Source of the DNA: Hyphomicrobiales bacterium
GTDB taxonomy: Bacteria; Pseudomonadota; Alphaproteobacteria; Rhizobiales; Hyphomicrobiaceae
Direction of reading: 5' to 3'
Assembly (NCBI GenBank): GCA_017304275.1
Contig: JAFKKW010000191.1
Coordinates: 1-25,828 of the forward strand
Length of the DNA: 25,828 nt
The position numbers and the translations under genes were made by a program. The notes beneath the pieces are model-generated. The model was not told the origin of the DNA, searched no databases, and saw only the letters and a program-made list of their open reading frames with translations. Shown piece after piece: positions 6,652 to 13,684 of this stretch (positions within the stretch are counted from its first letter, which is position 1; every line of letters begins with the position of its first letter).

Positions 6652-7671
6652 ATGGCTCTTGAAGCAGTAGTCGAAACCGTCGTGAGCTTTGTCCGGGAGC
6701 ATCAGAGCTGGGCTGGCCCCGTCGCGTTCATCGTCGCATTCGGCGAAAGCTTTTGCTTCCTTTCCCTTCTCATTCCGGGCACCGCCATTCTCGTTGGCAT
6801 CGCCGCCCTGCTCGCAGCCAGCGGCATCGAGGCGAGCATCTTGCTCCCCGCCATCCTGTGGGCCGGCTTTGGCGGCACGCTGGGTTATGCGGTCTCGTTC
6901 TGGATCGGTCGCTATTTCAAGGACAGCGTCCACAAGATCTGGCCATTCACCACGCGCCCTCACCTTATCTCCCAGGCCCAGGAGTTTTTCGAGACCTACG
7001 GCGCCTTCGGCGTCTTCCTCGGCCATTTCTTTGGTCCCGTGCGCGCCGTCATTCCCGTCGTGGCCGGGATGTTCAACATGCGCGAGCTTCCCTTCCAGAT
7101 CGCCAACGTCGCCTCCGCATTCATCTGGTCCGTCGGCGTCATCGGCCCCTCGTTCTATCTCGTCACGTTCAAGGACGAGGTGATCGCCTTCCTGGCCGCG
7201 CATCAGTACGCGGTCGCAACGCTTCTGTTCTTCCTGGCCATGGCCAACAGCATCCCGCGCCCGATCCTGTTCGTGCCGACGCTGCTTCTCGTATTCGGCC
7301 TCGGCTCGCTGATGGTGCTCGGCAACGGCAACCTGCCGCTGATCCTGTTCGCCATGGCGGCCGGCGCCTTCCTCGGCGACTTCTACGCCTACTACAAAGG
7401 TTTGCTGCACAAGGAGAACCGCGCGCTTGCCTGGCCGTTCTGCGCGACGAAGAAGCAGCATGCCGACGCCCGCGCATTCGTGGAAAGCCACGGCCCGACG
7501 AGCCTGATCCTGAGCAAGTTCCAGGGCTTCAACCGCGGCCTCGTGCCCCTCGAAACCGGCTCCCTCGAACGCCCCATGCTGCCGTTCGTCGGCATCAGCG
7601 TCGTCTCCGCCGTGCTCTGGGCGCTGGCCCTCATCCTGCCCGCCATCCTCGTCGGCAAGCTCATCGCCTGA
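6652..7671 (+). CDS. DedA-family membrane protein, internally duplicated
   Basis: DedA (VTT/SNARE-associated) proteins are inner-membrane proteins linked to lipid flipping, envelope homeostasis and proton-motive force. The first half has the family hallmarks: F-G-E-S-x-x-x-L-S-L-L-I-P-G-T (near 30-43), a G-G-T-L-G-Y segment, and the F-F-x-x-Y-G-x-x-G-V-F-L-G-H-F-F-G-P-V-R motif. The second half repeats the pattern more weakly: A-F-L-G-D-F-Y-A-Y-Y, then W-P-F, F-V-E-S-H-G-P-T-S-L-I-L-S-K-F and G-F-N-R-G-L-V-P. The product is 339 residues, well above the roughly 200 of a single-domain DedA. The ATG at 6652 is preferred to the TTG one codon earlier. It is downstream of the lipoprotein gene and convergent with btaB. 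Confidence 0.85.
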   Translation: MALEAVVETVVSFVREHQSWAGPVAFIVAFGESFCFLSLLIPGTAILVGIAALLAASGIEASILLPAILWAGFGGTLGYAVSFWIGRYFKDSVHKIWPFTTRPHLISQAQEFFETYGAFGVFLGHFFGPVRAVIPVVAGMFNMRELPFQIANVASAFIWSVGVIGPSFYLVTFKDEVIAFLAAHQYAVATLLFFLAMANSIPRPILFVPTLLLVFGLGSLMVLGNGNLPLILFAMAAGAFLGDFYAYYKGLLHKENRALAWPFCATKKQHADARAFVESHGPTSLILSKFQGFNRGLVPLETGSLERPMLPFVGISVVSAVLWALALILPAILVGKLIA

Positions 7672-7712
7672 GACAAGCTCGTCGCCCTGAGAGGAGTCAC
7701 GCTTCTCCTCAC

Positions 7713-7746
7713 ACCATGGCCGGGCTTGACCCGGCCATCCAGGGCC
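7713..7746. repeat. Intergenic palindromic repeat, copy 2
   Basis: Identical over 34 bases to 4361-4394, with the same ATGGCCGGG/CCCGGCCAT stem. It lies between the convergent DedA and btaB genes, about 40 bases after the DedA stop. Confidence 0.85.
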
Positions 7747-7825
7747 ACGCATCCAAAACGCAGAACAAACAGTCACTGATCACCGCGCGCCGCTGCGCAG
7801 CGTCCGCGAAGACAAACGCAATCGT

Positions 7826-7882
7826 GTCATCCCGGCCGGAGCGATGGCGCGACGCGACATCGCGCAGCGCCGGGAACCAGGG
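7826..7882. repeat. Second type of intergenic palindromic element
   Basis: This element begins GTCATCCCGG and ends GCCGGGAACCAGG, so its ends are partly complementary around a GC-rich centre with inner repeats of GCGCGAC type. A shorter version of the same ends occurs at 24100-24127. It sits directly after the btaB stop codon side. Confidence 0.6.
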
Positions 7883-7892
7883 GCAACAGATC

Positions 7893-8564
7893 CTACGCTC
7901 GCCCCGGCTTCCGCAGCACGGCGCTGCAAGCGTAATCGCGGAACGGGCGCGTGAACGTGAGATCCGCCCCCGTCTCGTTGGCCAACTGCCGAAGTACGCT
8001 CTCGATATCGGCGCGCGGATAGACGGAGAACTTCCGGAGCCACGCCCTGAGCCCCGCACGAAACAGCGACGGCAACTGGCTCTGCTCTCCGAAATCGACG
8101 ATGTGCAGCGAGCCGTCTGGCGCGACGGCCTCGAACGCATGGGCGATTGCCTCACGCCACGGTGGGATCATCGACAGCGCGTAAGACACGAACACGCGGT
8201 CGAAGCCGTCGAGCCCGAACGTAGCCCTGGCATCGAAACGCGACGCGTCGGCCTGCGCGAGCGTGATGCAATGAGCGAGCCCCCAGCGCTCGACCGAGGC
8301 GCGGGCCGTGGCCAGCATGGCGTTCGAGACATCGAAGCCGTAGAAGCATGCCGAAGGATAGTGCTGCGCCGCCAGGATCAGGTTGCGCCCCGTACCGCAG
8401 CCGACCTCGAGCACCGTGCCGCCCGGAGGTGGATCGAGCCCCTCAAGCAACGCGTCTCGCCCGAGCAGATAGTATTTTCGCGAGGCGTCGTAGATGTGCC
8501 GCTGCACGCGATAGATGGCATCCATCTCGGCCGCTGCGTCACCCGCGGGCTCTGCCTTTGCCAA
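7893..8564 (-). CDS. btaB: BtaB: SAM-dependent N-methyltransferase of betaine lipid synthesis
   Basis: BtaB methylates diacylglyceryl-homoserine three times to give the betaine lipid DGTS, a phosphorus-free membrane lipid. The product has an early Y-R-x-Q-R-H-I-Y-D-A-S-R-K-Y-Y-L-L-G-R-D segment, typical of BtaB, and then the SAM-binding motif V-L-E-V-G-C-G-T-G-R-N. A methyltransferase fold follows. Identification is strengthened by btaA immediately upstream. The start is uncertain: I chose the TTG at 8562-8564, five bases after the btaA stop, which gives 223 residues and an N-terminus of about the length known in Rhodobacter BtaB. The ATG at 8523-8525 would give 210 residues. A longer in-frame reading into btaA is implausible. 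Confidence 0.85.
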   Translation of the reverse strand: MAKAEPAGDAAAEMDAIYRVQRHIYDASRKYYLLGRDALLEGLDPPPGGTVLEVGCGTGRNLILAAQHYPSACFYGFDVSNAMLATARASVERWGLAHCITLAQADASRFDARATFGLDGFDRVFVSYALSMIPPWREAIAHAFEAVAPDGSLHIVDFGEQSQLPSLFRAGLRAWLRKFSVYPRADIESVLRQLANETGADLTFTRPFRDYACSAVLRKPGRA

Positions 8565-8569
8565 CTGCC

Positions 8570-9832
8570 TCAGCCTTCGAAAGTGTAGAGATGGAACCCG
8601 CCGTAGATCGATGAGCGGTCCCGTTCCGTGAACGCGCGCGACTGTGCGGCGTCGTAGCGGAAGCGCCCGAGGATCGCGCTCGGCACCCGTCCGGGCAGGA
8701 TGGTCTCCTCGCCGGCCGTGCGGAAGATCACGCGCGCGCCGGGCTTGGCGGTGCGAACGATCTCGCTCCACAGCGCGGTGAGCTGCGCGTCCGTCATCCA
8801 GTCCTGCGCATCGAGCAGCACGTAGGCGTCGTAGGTCGGCGCCGCGAGGCGGGCGAGATGCTCGTCGAACTTCGCATGCACGACGCTCACATTGTGGGCC
8901 CGAGCCTTGAGCGTCTCCCAGTTCGACCGCGCGAGGTACGGTGGCAAGGGACCGTTGCCGCCCGCCTTGTAGCCGCGCCCGAACGCCTGCCAGGCGAAAT
9001 AGTTGTCCTCGAGATCGAAGCCGTACGAAAGCCTCGCAAGACGCGCCTTGAGCACGTCCGCCATATGCGGCGCGTTGCCCTTGAGGGCGTCGTATTGAGA
9101 GGGCGGAATGCCGAGGCCGAACAGCGAGGCCGGCTTGCTCATGAGCCAGCGCATGTGGCGCATGTCAAACAGCGGCGCCAGCTCCTCGTTGAAGATCCGC
9201 TCCTGCTCCGCCCGGCTCGTCGCTGCGAGCACTTTTGCGGGATTGCGCCCATGCAGACGCGACACCCAATGCCCCATCGTGATGAAGCCGCCGAGCAGCC
9301 CCTGCCGATAGAACCGGCGCGCGAAGTAGCTGATGCGGCGCCGGCCGAGCATGTCGCGCCCCTCCCAATAGGCGCGCGTCGCCGCGTCGAGATGCGGCGC
9401 CAGCAGCGTGTCGTAGATCTTCGCCGTCTCGGCATCGGCCGCCGACACGAAGAAGCGCGCGAAGGTCTCGTAGTCGGGAGCGTGCCGGACGATCGCCAGC
9501 TTGAGCCTGTTCAGCGCCACATGCGCGGGATTGAGATCCAGCGCCGTGACGCGCACATCCTCGACGGCGACGTACGACAGGGCGTTGCAGCCGCCCGACG
9601 CGATCGCCGCCACATGCTGGCCCGGCGCCAGCGCCATGGCCACGAGGTCGACGACGGGATCTTCCCAGATCTGCGGATAGACGAGTCCCGAGAAGGCCCA
9701 GGTGAAGAACCGCTCTTCGAGGCCCTTGCGGCTCGCAGCCCCGTAGCGGTGCACCGCCTCGGCAAGGCGGTGGTTCCGCCGCCCCTGCAAAGCGCCTTCG
9801 CCTTCCGCATGCGCCTCAACCGCTCCGCCCAT
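8570..9832 (-). CDS. btaA: BtaA: SAM:diacylglycerol 3-amino-3-carboxypropyltransferase
   Basis: BtaA (DUF3419) transfers the aminocarboxypropyl group of S-adenosylmethionine to diacylglycerol, the first step of DGTS synthesis. The protein has the family features F-T-W-A-F-S-G-L-V-Y-P-Q-I-W-E-D-P near the N-terminus, then A-I-A-S-G-G-C-N-A-L and V-T-A-L-D-L-N-P-A-H, which form the SAM-binding fold. A late V-L-L-D-A-Q-D-W-M segment and R-V-I-F-R-T-A-G also fit the family. I start at the ATG at 9832, preceded by GGGGGA; another ATG at 9847 would add five residues. It forms an operon with btaB, 5 bases apart. In other bacteria these genes respond to phosphate limitation, but I see no complete Pho box here. 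Confidence 0.9.
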   Translation of the reverse strand: MGGAVEAHAEGEGALQGRRNHRLAEAVHRYGAASRKGLEERFFTWAFSGLVYPQIWEDPVVDLVAMALAPGQHVAAIASGGCNALSYVAVEDVRVTALDLNPAHVALNRLKLAIVRHAPDYETFARFFVSAADAETAKIYDTLLAPHLDAATRAYWEGRDMLGRRRISYFARRFYRQGLLGGFITMGHWVSRLHGRNPAKVLAATSRAEQERIFNEELAPLFDMRHMRWLMSKPASLFGLGIPPSQYDALKGNAPHMADVLKARLARLSYGFDLEDNYFAWQAFGRGYKAGGNGPLPPYLARSNWETLKARAHNVSVVHAKFDEHLARLAAPTYDAYVLLDAQDWMTDAQLTALWSEIVRTAKPGARVIFRTAGEETILPGRVPSAILGRFRYDAAQSRAFTERDRSSIYGGFHLYTFEG

Positions 9833-10056
9833 TGCAGTCCCCCGCATATGCTTATTCGATCCGGCCTCGACTAGCGGTGTCGTATTGCAGCCCTGTGACA
9901 GGGTGGCGCCCCCTTGTGGGGAGCGCCGCAGGAAAGCTGGACGCCCCCGCCGGACGAGCCCCGGTTCGGCTTGCCTCGCGGCCCGAGATCGCTTAGACGG
10001 GGCGTCTGCGATCGACGCCAGGGCCCAGCGCCCGGCCCCTTAAAGGAATTCCCGTC

Positions 10057-10224
10057 ATGACTGCCCGCCATCACCGCAAGGTCGAGATTCAGAAGAAGAA
10101 GGCCCGCCGCGCCATTCCGCGCAAGAAGGTGACCCGCATCCAGGGCAACACCGCCGGCGCCCGTAAGCGGCTCAAGAAGCTGGCCGGCAAGGCCCGCACC
10201 GTGAAGGCCAAGGCCTCGGCCTAA
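10057..10224 (+). CDS. Very basic 55-residue protein, function unknown
   Basis: This short frame encodes 55 residues with 12 Lys, 9 Arg and a single acidic residue (E10). It has no hydrophobic segment. Lysine/arginine clusters occur at 13-18, 22-24 and 36-41, and the tail is Ala/Lys-rich, like small nucleic-acid-binding proteins or histone-H1-like tails. An AAAGGA ribosome-binding site lies 9 bases before the ATG, and a 13-bp stem follows the stop, so it looks like a free-standing, well-expressed gene. Codon use is strongly biased to G/C third positions and AAG for Lys, as in its neighbours. I do not recognise a named family; a small conserved DNA- or RNA-binding protein is the most likely reading. 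Confidence 0.75.
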   Translation: MTARHHRKVEIQKKKARRAIPRKKVTRIQGNTAGARKRLKKLAGKARTVKAKASA

Positions 10225-10236
10225 GTCCGGCCTGCA

Positions 10237-10279
10237 CTAGAGCCGTTCCGGTTTTGTTGGAATCGGGGAACGGCTCTAG
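10237..10279 (+). terminator. Strong stem-loop after the basic-protein gene
   Basis: CTAGAGCCGTTCC (10237-10249) pairs perfectly with GGAACGGCTCTAG (10267-10279), giving 13 pairs with a 17-base loop. It is followed by GTCTTTGTTTG. It can act as a terminator, but its CTAGAGC...GCTCTAG ends mark it as part of an intergenic repeat. Confidence 0.65.
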
Positions 10280-10366
10280 GTCTTTGTTTGGCCGTGCTTC
10301 TTATCGGACTTCCTGAGGGCACGGCTTCGCCATGACCCGGTTCCCACTTTTCCGGAAGCACTCTAG
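10237..10366. repeat. Composite intergenic repeat element
   Basis: The segment starts with CTAGAGC and ends with a similar ACTCTAG (10360-10366). It contains the 13-bp stem above and a second stem GCCGTGC/GCACGGC (10291-10297 with 10319-10325). Its right end overlaps the stop codon of the rRNA methyltransferase gene: the TAG (10363-10365 on the minus strand) lies in the terminal CTAGAG. Similar CTAGAGC-ended elements are scattered in many Hyphomicrobiales genomes. Confidence 0.55.
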
Positions 10367-11586
10367 CGCCGAAACACCACTACAACCTCTACGTGTGACG
10401 AATAGAGGAACTGATCGACGGGCGTCGCCGGCCCCATCCGGAAGCCGCCGTCGATGAGCGCGCATGCGTCGCGCGCCAGCGTCGCCGGATTGCACGAGAC
10501 GGCGATAACCACCTTCACTTTGGACTTTGCCAGCCGCTCGGCCTGTTCCAGGGCCCCCGCCCGCGGCGGGTCGAACACGACCGCATCGAAGGCGTTGAGC
10601 TCCCGCGCCGACAGCGGATCGCGATAGAGATCCCGCACGACCGCCGTCACCGGCTTCAAGCCCTGCGCATGGCGCACGACGTTGGTCAGCGCCCCAATGG
10701 CCCGCTTGTCGCTGTCGTAGGCGGAAACCGCCGCGCGCCGCGCCATGGGCAGCGTCAGCGTGCCCACGCCCGAAAACAGGTCGGCCACCGTTTTGGCCGA
10801 CTTCGGCAGGGCCTTGACGCAAAAATCGGCCAGAAACCGCTCAGCCTGCGGCACCGCTTGAAGGAAGAGCCCGGGCTCGATCTCGACCGCAACGCCGCCG
10901 ATCGTGACCACCGGCGTCCCCGCCGCGACGATCACCTCGCCGCCCACGACCAGCCGCGTGAGGGGCAGCGTCCGCGCCAGCGCCGCGACCTCCGCCTTCG
11001 CATGCGGCGAGAGATCTTTCCGCCCGTTGTCGAACGAGACATCGAGACCATGATCGAGCCGCGTCACGACGAGACGTCCACCCGCGCGGTCTGCCATCAC
11101 ATGACGCGCCAGGCGCCGCAACCCAGGCACCGTGGCGACGATCAGCGGATCGAGCACGGGGCATTCTGCGAGATCCACGAGCGTGTGCTGTCCCTCCTCG
11201 CGGAAGCCGATGATGACTTCCGCGCCGCGCCGCTCGACGCCGAGGAAGGCGCGCCGCCGCGAGGCCGCATCCACGACCACCAGCGGCGCCACGTCGGCGG
11301 AAATCCCGCGATGGCGGAACGCCTCGACCACCAGCCCGCGCTTCCAGTCGCGGTACAGCGCCGGCGACATGTGTTGCGCCAGGCATCCGCCACATTGCAG
11401 AAAATGCCGGCAGACCGGCACCGCACGCTCCGGGCTGTCGCTCATGCGCACGAACCCATCGCCGTCGACACGCCAGCGCTCGCCGGGCAGCGCGAACGGG
11501 ACGTAGACGGCTTCGCCGTCGCGCATCGCAACGCCGTCACCCTTTCCGCCGAGGTGCTCGATGATCACATCTCTCGCGTCACCCAT
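10363..11586 (-). CDS. RlmD/TrmA-family rRNA (uracil-C5) methyltransferase
   Basis: The family uses SAM to methylate C5 of a uridine in 23S rRNA or tRNA. The 407-residue protein starts with a TRAM-like domain (about 5-48, G-x-G-x-G-V-A). It then has a four-cysteine set for a 4Fe-4S cluster: C59, C65 and C68 (C-x5-C-G-G-C) and C142. The SAM domain carries D-L-F-S-G-V-G-T-L-T-L-P, a D-P-P-R-A-G motif, and S-C-N-P-A-T-L-A-R-D, whose Cys (365) is the expected nucleophile. These favour RlmD-type (U1939 of 23S rRNA), but the exact target is not provable. Its start overlaps the end of tlyA by 8 bases, so the two rRNA-modifying genes form one operon. Confidence 0.87.
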   Translation of the reverse strand: MGDARDVIIEHLGGKGDGVAMRDGEAVYVPFALPGERWRVDGDGFVRMSDSPERAVPVCRHFLQCGGCLAQHMSPALYRDWKRGLVVEAFRHRGISADVAPLVVVDAASRRRAFLGVERRGAEVIIGFREEGQHTLVDLAECPVLDPLIVATVPGLRRLARHVMADRAGGRLVVTRLDHGLDVSFDNGRKDLSPHAKAEVAALARTLPLTRLVVGGEVIVAAGTPVVTIGGVAVEIEPGLFLQAVPQAERFLADFCVKALPKSAKTVADLFSGVGTLTLPMARRAAVSAYDSDKRAIGALTNVVRHAQGLKPVTAVVRDLYRDPLSARELNAFDAVVFDPPRAGALEQAERLAKSKVKVVIAVSCNPATLARDACALIDGGFRMGPATPVDQFLYSSHVEVVVVFRR

Positions 11587-12313
11587 TGAAACGCGCCCCT
11601 AGCAGGAACTCCTGATTTCCCGAACCGCCCTCGATGGGAGAGGCGATGACGCCCACGACACGCCATCCGGGCAGCGCAGCGATCCACGCCGCGATTTTAT
11701 CGGCCTGCGCGTCGCGCACCGCGGCATCACGCACAATGCCGCCCTTTCCGATCGCATCGCGCCCGGCCTCGAACTGCGGCTTGACCAATGCCACGAGCCA
11801 ACAGTCGGGCGCTGCGAACGCGAGCGCCGCCGGCAGCACCTTCTCGAGCGAGATGAAACTGACATCGGCGACGATCGCACCGACGCGCTGCGGGATCTCC
11901 TGCTCCGTCAATCCGCGCGCATCCTGACCTTCGAGCGACGTGACCCGCTCGTCCTGCACGAGGCTCGCATGAAGCTGCCCATGCCCGACATCGACTGCAA
12001 ACACATGCGTGGCCCCGCGCCGCAGCAGGACGTCGGTAAACCCGCCGGTCGAAGCCCCGACGTCGAGCGCCACACGGCCCTGCGGATCGAACCCGAACGC
12101 ATCCAGCGCAGCTTCGAGCTTGAGTCCACCGCGCGAGACGTAGTCTGACGATTCCGCCAGCACGATCGGCGCGTCATCAGCCACCAGAGTACCCGGCTTG
12201 AGCGCCACGACCCCCGCCACGCTGACCGCGCCACGCACGATCAGATCGCGGGCCCGCGAGCGCGTGGGCACAAGCCCCCGCATCAACAGCGCTTTATCGA
12301 GCCGGAGGCCCAT
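11579..12313 (-). CDS. tlyA: TlyA-family rRNA 2'-O-methyltransferase
   Basis: TlyA methylates ribose 2'-OH of cytidines in 16S/23S rRNA; the family is often labelled hemolysin A. The 244-residue length is normal. An S4 RNA-binding domain occupies about residues 1-60 (M-G-L-R-L-D-K-A-L-L at the very start), followed by the S-R-G-G-x-K-L motif. The FtsJ-like SAM domain has A-L-D-V-G-A-S-T-G-G-F-T (81-92), V-A-D-V-S-F-I-S-L and a V-K-P-Q-F-E-A-G motif. It is first in an operon with the downstream RlmD-like gene. It diverges from the superoxide dismutase gene, leaving about 120 bases for both promoters. Confidence 0.92.
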   Translation of the reverse strand: MGLRLDKALLMRGLVPTRSRARDLIVRGAVSVAGVVALKPGTLVADDAPIVLAESSDYVSRGGLKLEAALDAFGFDPQGRVALDVGASTGGFTDVLLRRGATHVFAVDVGHGQLHASLVQDERVTSLEGQDARGLTEQEIPQRVGAIVADVSFISLEKVLPAALAFAAPDCWLVALVKPQFEAGRDAIGKGGIVRDAAVRDAQADKIAAWIAALPGWRVVGVIASPIEGGSGNQEFLLGARFNG

Positions 12314-12432
12314 AATTCCACAGCCTCATGAACCTTATTGCCGCGTCTGGCATTGCCGTAAAGGCAAGCTATATAACGAACCACCATGTTCTCGTGCAGC
12401 AGCAGTCATTTAGCTTACGACGGAGACCGCCA

Positions 12433-13179
12433 ATGTTGACCCCCGATCGCCGCACATTCCTCTTTACCGCGGGCGCCGCAACCCTCATGACCGCTGCCGC
12501 GACGGGCAGCCTCGGCCGCGCCTATGCGGCCGATCCCGCGCCCCCCACCGGCCCGTTCACGCTTCCCCCGCTTCCCTACGCACCCGATGCGCTCGAGCCG
12601 CACATCGACGCCACCACCATGGGGCTGCACCACGACAAGCACCACCAGGCGTATGTCAACAACCTCAACAAGGCTCTCGCCGACCATGGCGAGCTGGCCA
12701 AGCTGTCGCTCGAGGAGCTGCTGGCCAAGCTCGACGAGGTCCCCGATACCATCCGCACCGCCGTCCGCAACAACGGCGGCGGCCACGCCAATCACTCCAT
12801 GTTCTGGCAGGTCATGGGCGCACCCGGCGGCCCCGGCCCCGACGGCGACCTGAAGGCCGCCATCGACAGCGATCTCGGCGGCCTCGAGAAGCTGCAGACG
12901 GACTTCAATGCAGCCGGCGGCAAGGTGTTCGGCTCGGGTTGGGTCTTCGTCACCGTGGACAAGGACGGCAAGCTCGCGCTCGTCTCGAAGCCGAACCAGG
13001 ACACGCCGGTCATGGAGGGCAAGACCGTCCTCCTCGGCAACGACGTCTGGGAGCACGCCTACTACCTGAAATACCAGAACAAGCGCCCGGATTACCTCAA
13101 AGCGTGGTGGAACGTCGTCAACTGGAAGGCCGTTGGCGAGCGCTACGCCGCCGCCAAGGCGGGCACGCTGAAGATCTAA
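12433..13179 (+). CDS. sodA: Tat-exported Mn-type superoxide dismutase
   Basis: The enzyme converts superoxide to oxygen and hydrogen peroxide. The 248-residue product begins with a twin-arginine signal (D-R-R-T-F-L-F at 5-11, hydrophobic run to about 27, cleavage near A-Y-A at 30-32), so the folded, metal-loaded enzyme is probably sent to the periplasm. Metal ligands by alignment with E. coli SodA are H66, H121, D204 and H208. N-Q-D around Q189 and G-G-G-H-A-N-H favour the manganese type over iron, though a cambialistic enzyme is possible. The start at 12433 is chosen because it places the Tat motif at the N-terminus. It converges with the bufferin operon and shares a terminator-like hairpin with it. 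Confidence 0.9.
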   Translation: MLTPDRRTFLFTAGAATLMTAAATGSLGRAYAADPAPPTGPFTLPPLPYAPDALEPHIDATTMGLHHDKHHQAYVNNLNKALADHGELAKLSLEELLAKLDEVPDTIRTAVRNNGGGHANHSMFWQVMGAPGGPGPDGDLKAAIDSDLGGLEKLQTDFNAAGGKVFGSGWVFVTVDKDGKLALVSKPNQDTPVMEGKTVLLGNDVWEHAYYLKYQNKRPDYLKAWWNVVNWKAVGERYAAAKAGTLKI

Positions 13180-13198
13180 CGTCCGCCCGACCGGGTAT

Positions 13199-13232
13199 GG
13201 CCCTCTCCTCCAGTCAGACGGTGGAGAGGGCC
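13199..13232. terminator. Bidirectional hairpin between sodA and doxX
   Basis: GGCCCTCTCC (13199-13208) pairs perfectly with GGAGAGGGCC (13223-13232) over ten bases with a 14-base loop. It lies 20 bases after the sodA stop and 7 bases before the end of the convergent doxX gene. No long T-run follows on either strand. Confidence 0.65.
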
Positions 13233-13238
13233 TATCGA

Positions 13239-13622
13239 CTAGTCTCTCACCGCGTATTTGCCCGGCCCGTTGGCGGCGAGCAGCACCAGACCGCCCGCCA
13301 GGGCAAAATTCTTCATGAAATTGATGAACTGTCCCTGCCCGCCGTCGCCAGACCACGCCGTATGAAACACCAGCGCCGTCACGATACAGAAGCCTGCAAG
13401 CACGAGCGCCGCCCAGCGCGAGAACACGCCGAACAGGACGGCAAGCCCTCCCCCGAGCTCCACAAGAATGGCGAGCGGAAGCAGCATTCCCGGCAGGCCG
13501 TAGGCCTCCATGTAGCCTGCTGAGCTGGCATATCCGGTTATTTTCTCGAACCCGAACACGATGAAGAGCGGCGCAATGAGCAGGCGTGCGGCAAGGCTCG
13601 CGAGGTCATGATTGATCGGCAT
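13239..13622 (-). CDS. DoxX-family membrane protein (BufD position)
   Basis: This 127-residue protein has four predicted membrane helices (about 9-27, 45-65, 68-88 and 103-120) and the DoxX pattern R-L-L-I-A-P-L-F-I-V-F-G-x-E-K near the N-terminus. DoxX proteins are often tied to thiol and oxidative stress. In bufferin operons a DoxX protein (BufD) is commonly the last gene, as here: it follows BufC by 62 bases on the same strand. Its biochemical role in the pathway is not settled. DoxX genes also occur outside such clusters, so the assignment to the pathway rests on position. Confidence 0.85.
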   Translation of the reverse strand: MPINHDLASLAARLLIAPLFIVFGFEKITGYASSAGYMEAYGLPGMLLPLAILVELGGGLAVLFGVFSRWAALVLAGFCIVTALVFHTAWSGDGGQGQFINFMKNFALAGGLVLLAANGPGKYAVRD

Positions 13623-13684
13623 GAGATGAACCTGTTTGATGAAAATGGCCTGACGTTCCGGACCATTTTATCCGCATCGCGCCC

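Noticed and set aside
6753..8588. A 611-codon plus-strand frame across the DedA gene and btaB
   Set aside because: It covers two recognisable genes and two intergenic repeats in a different frame; the product is low-complexity Arg/Pro-rich sequence.
9895..9901. CTGTCAC on the minus strand upstream of btaA as a Pho box
   Set aside because: Only one half-site is present; the second at 11-bp spacing is missing, and the bases form part of a small palindrome.
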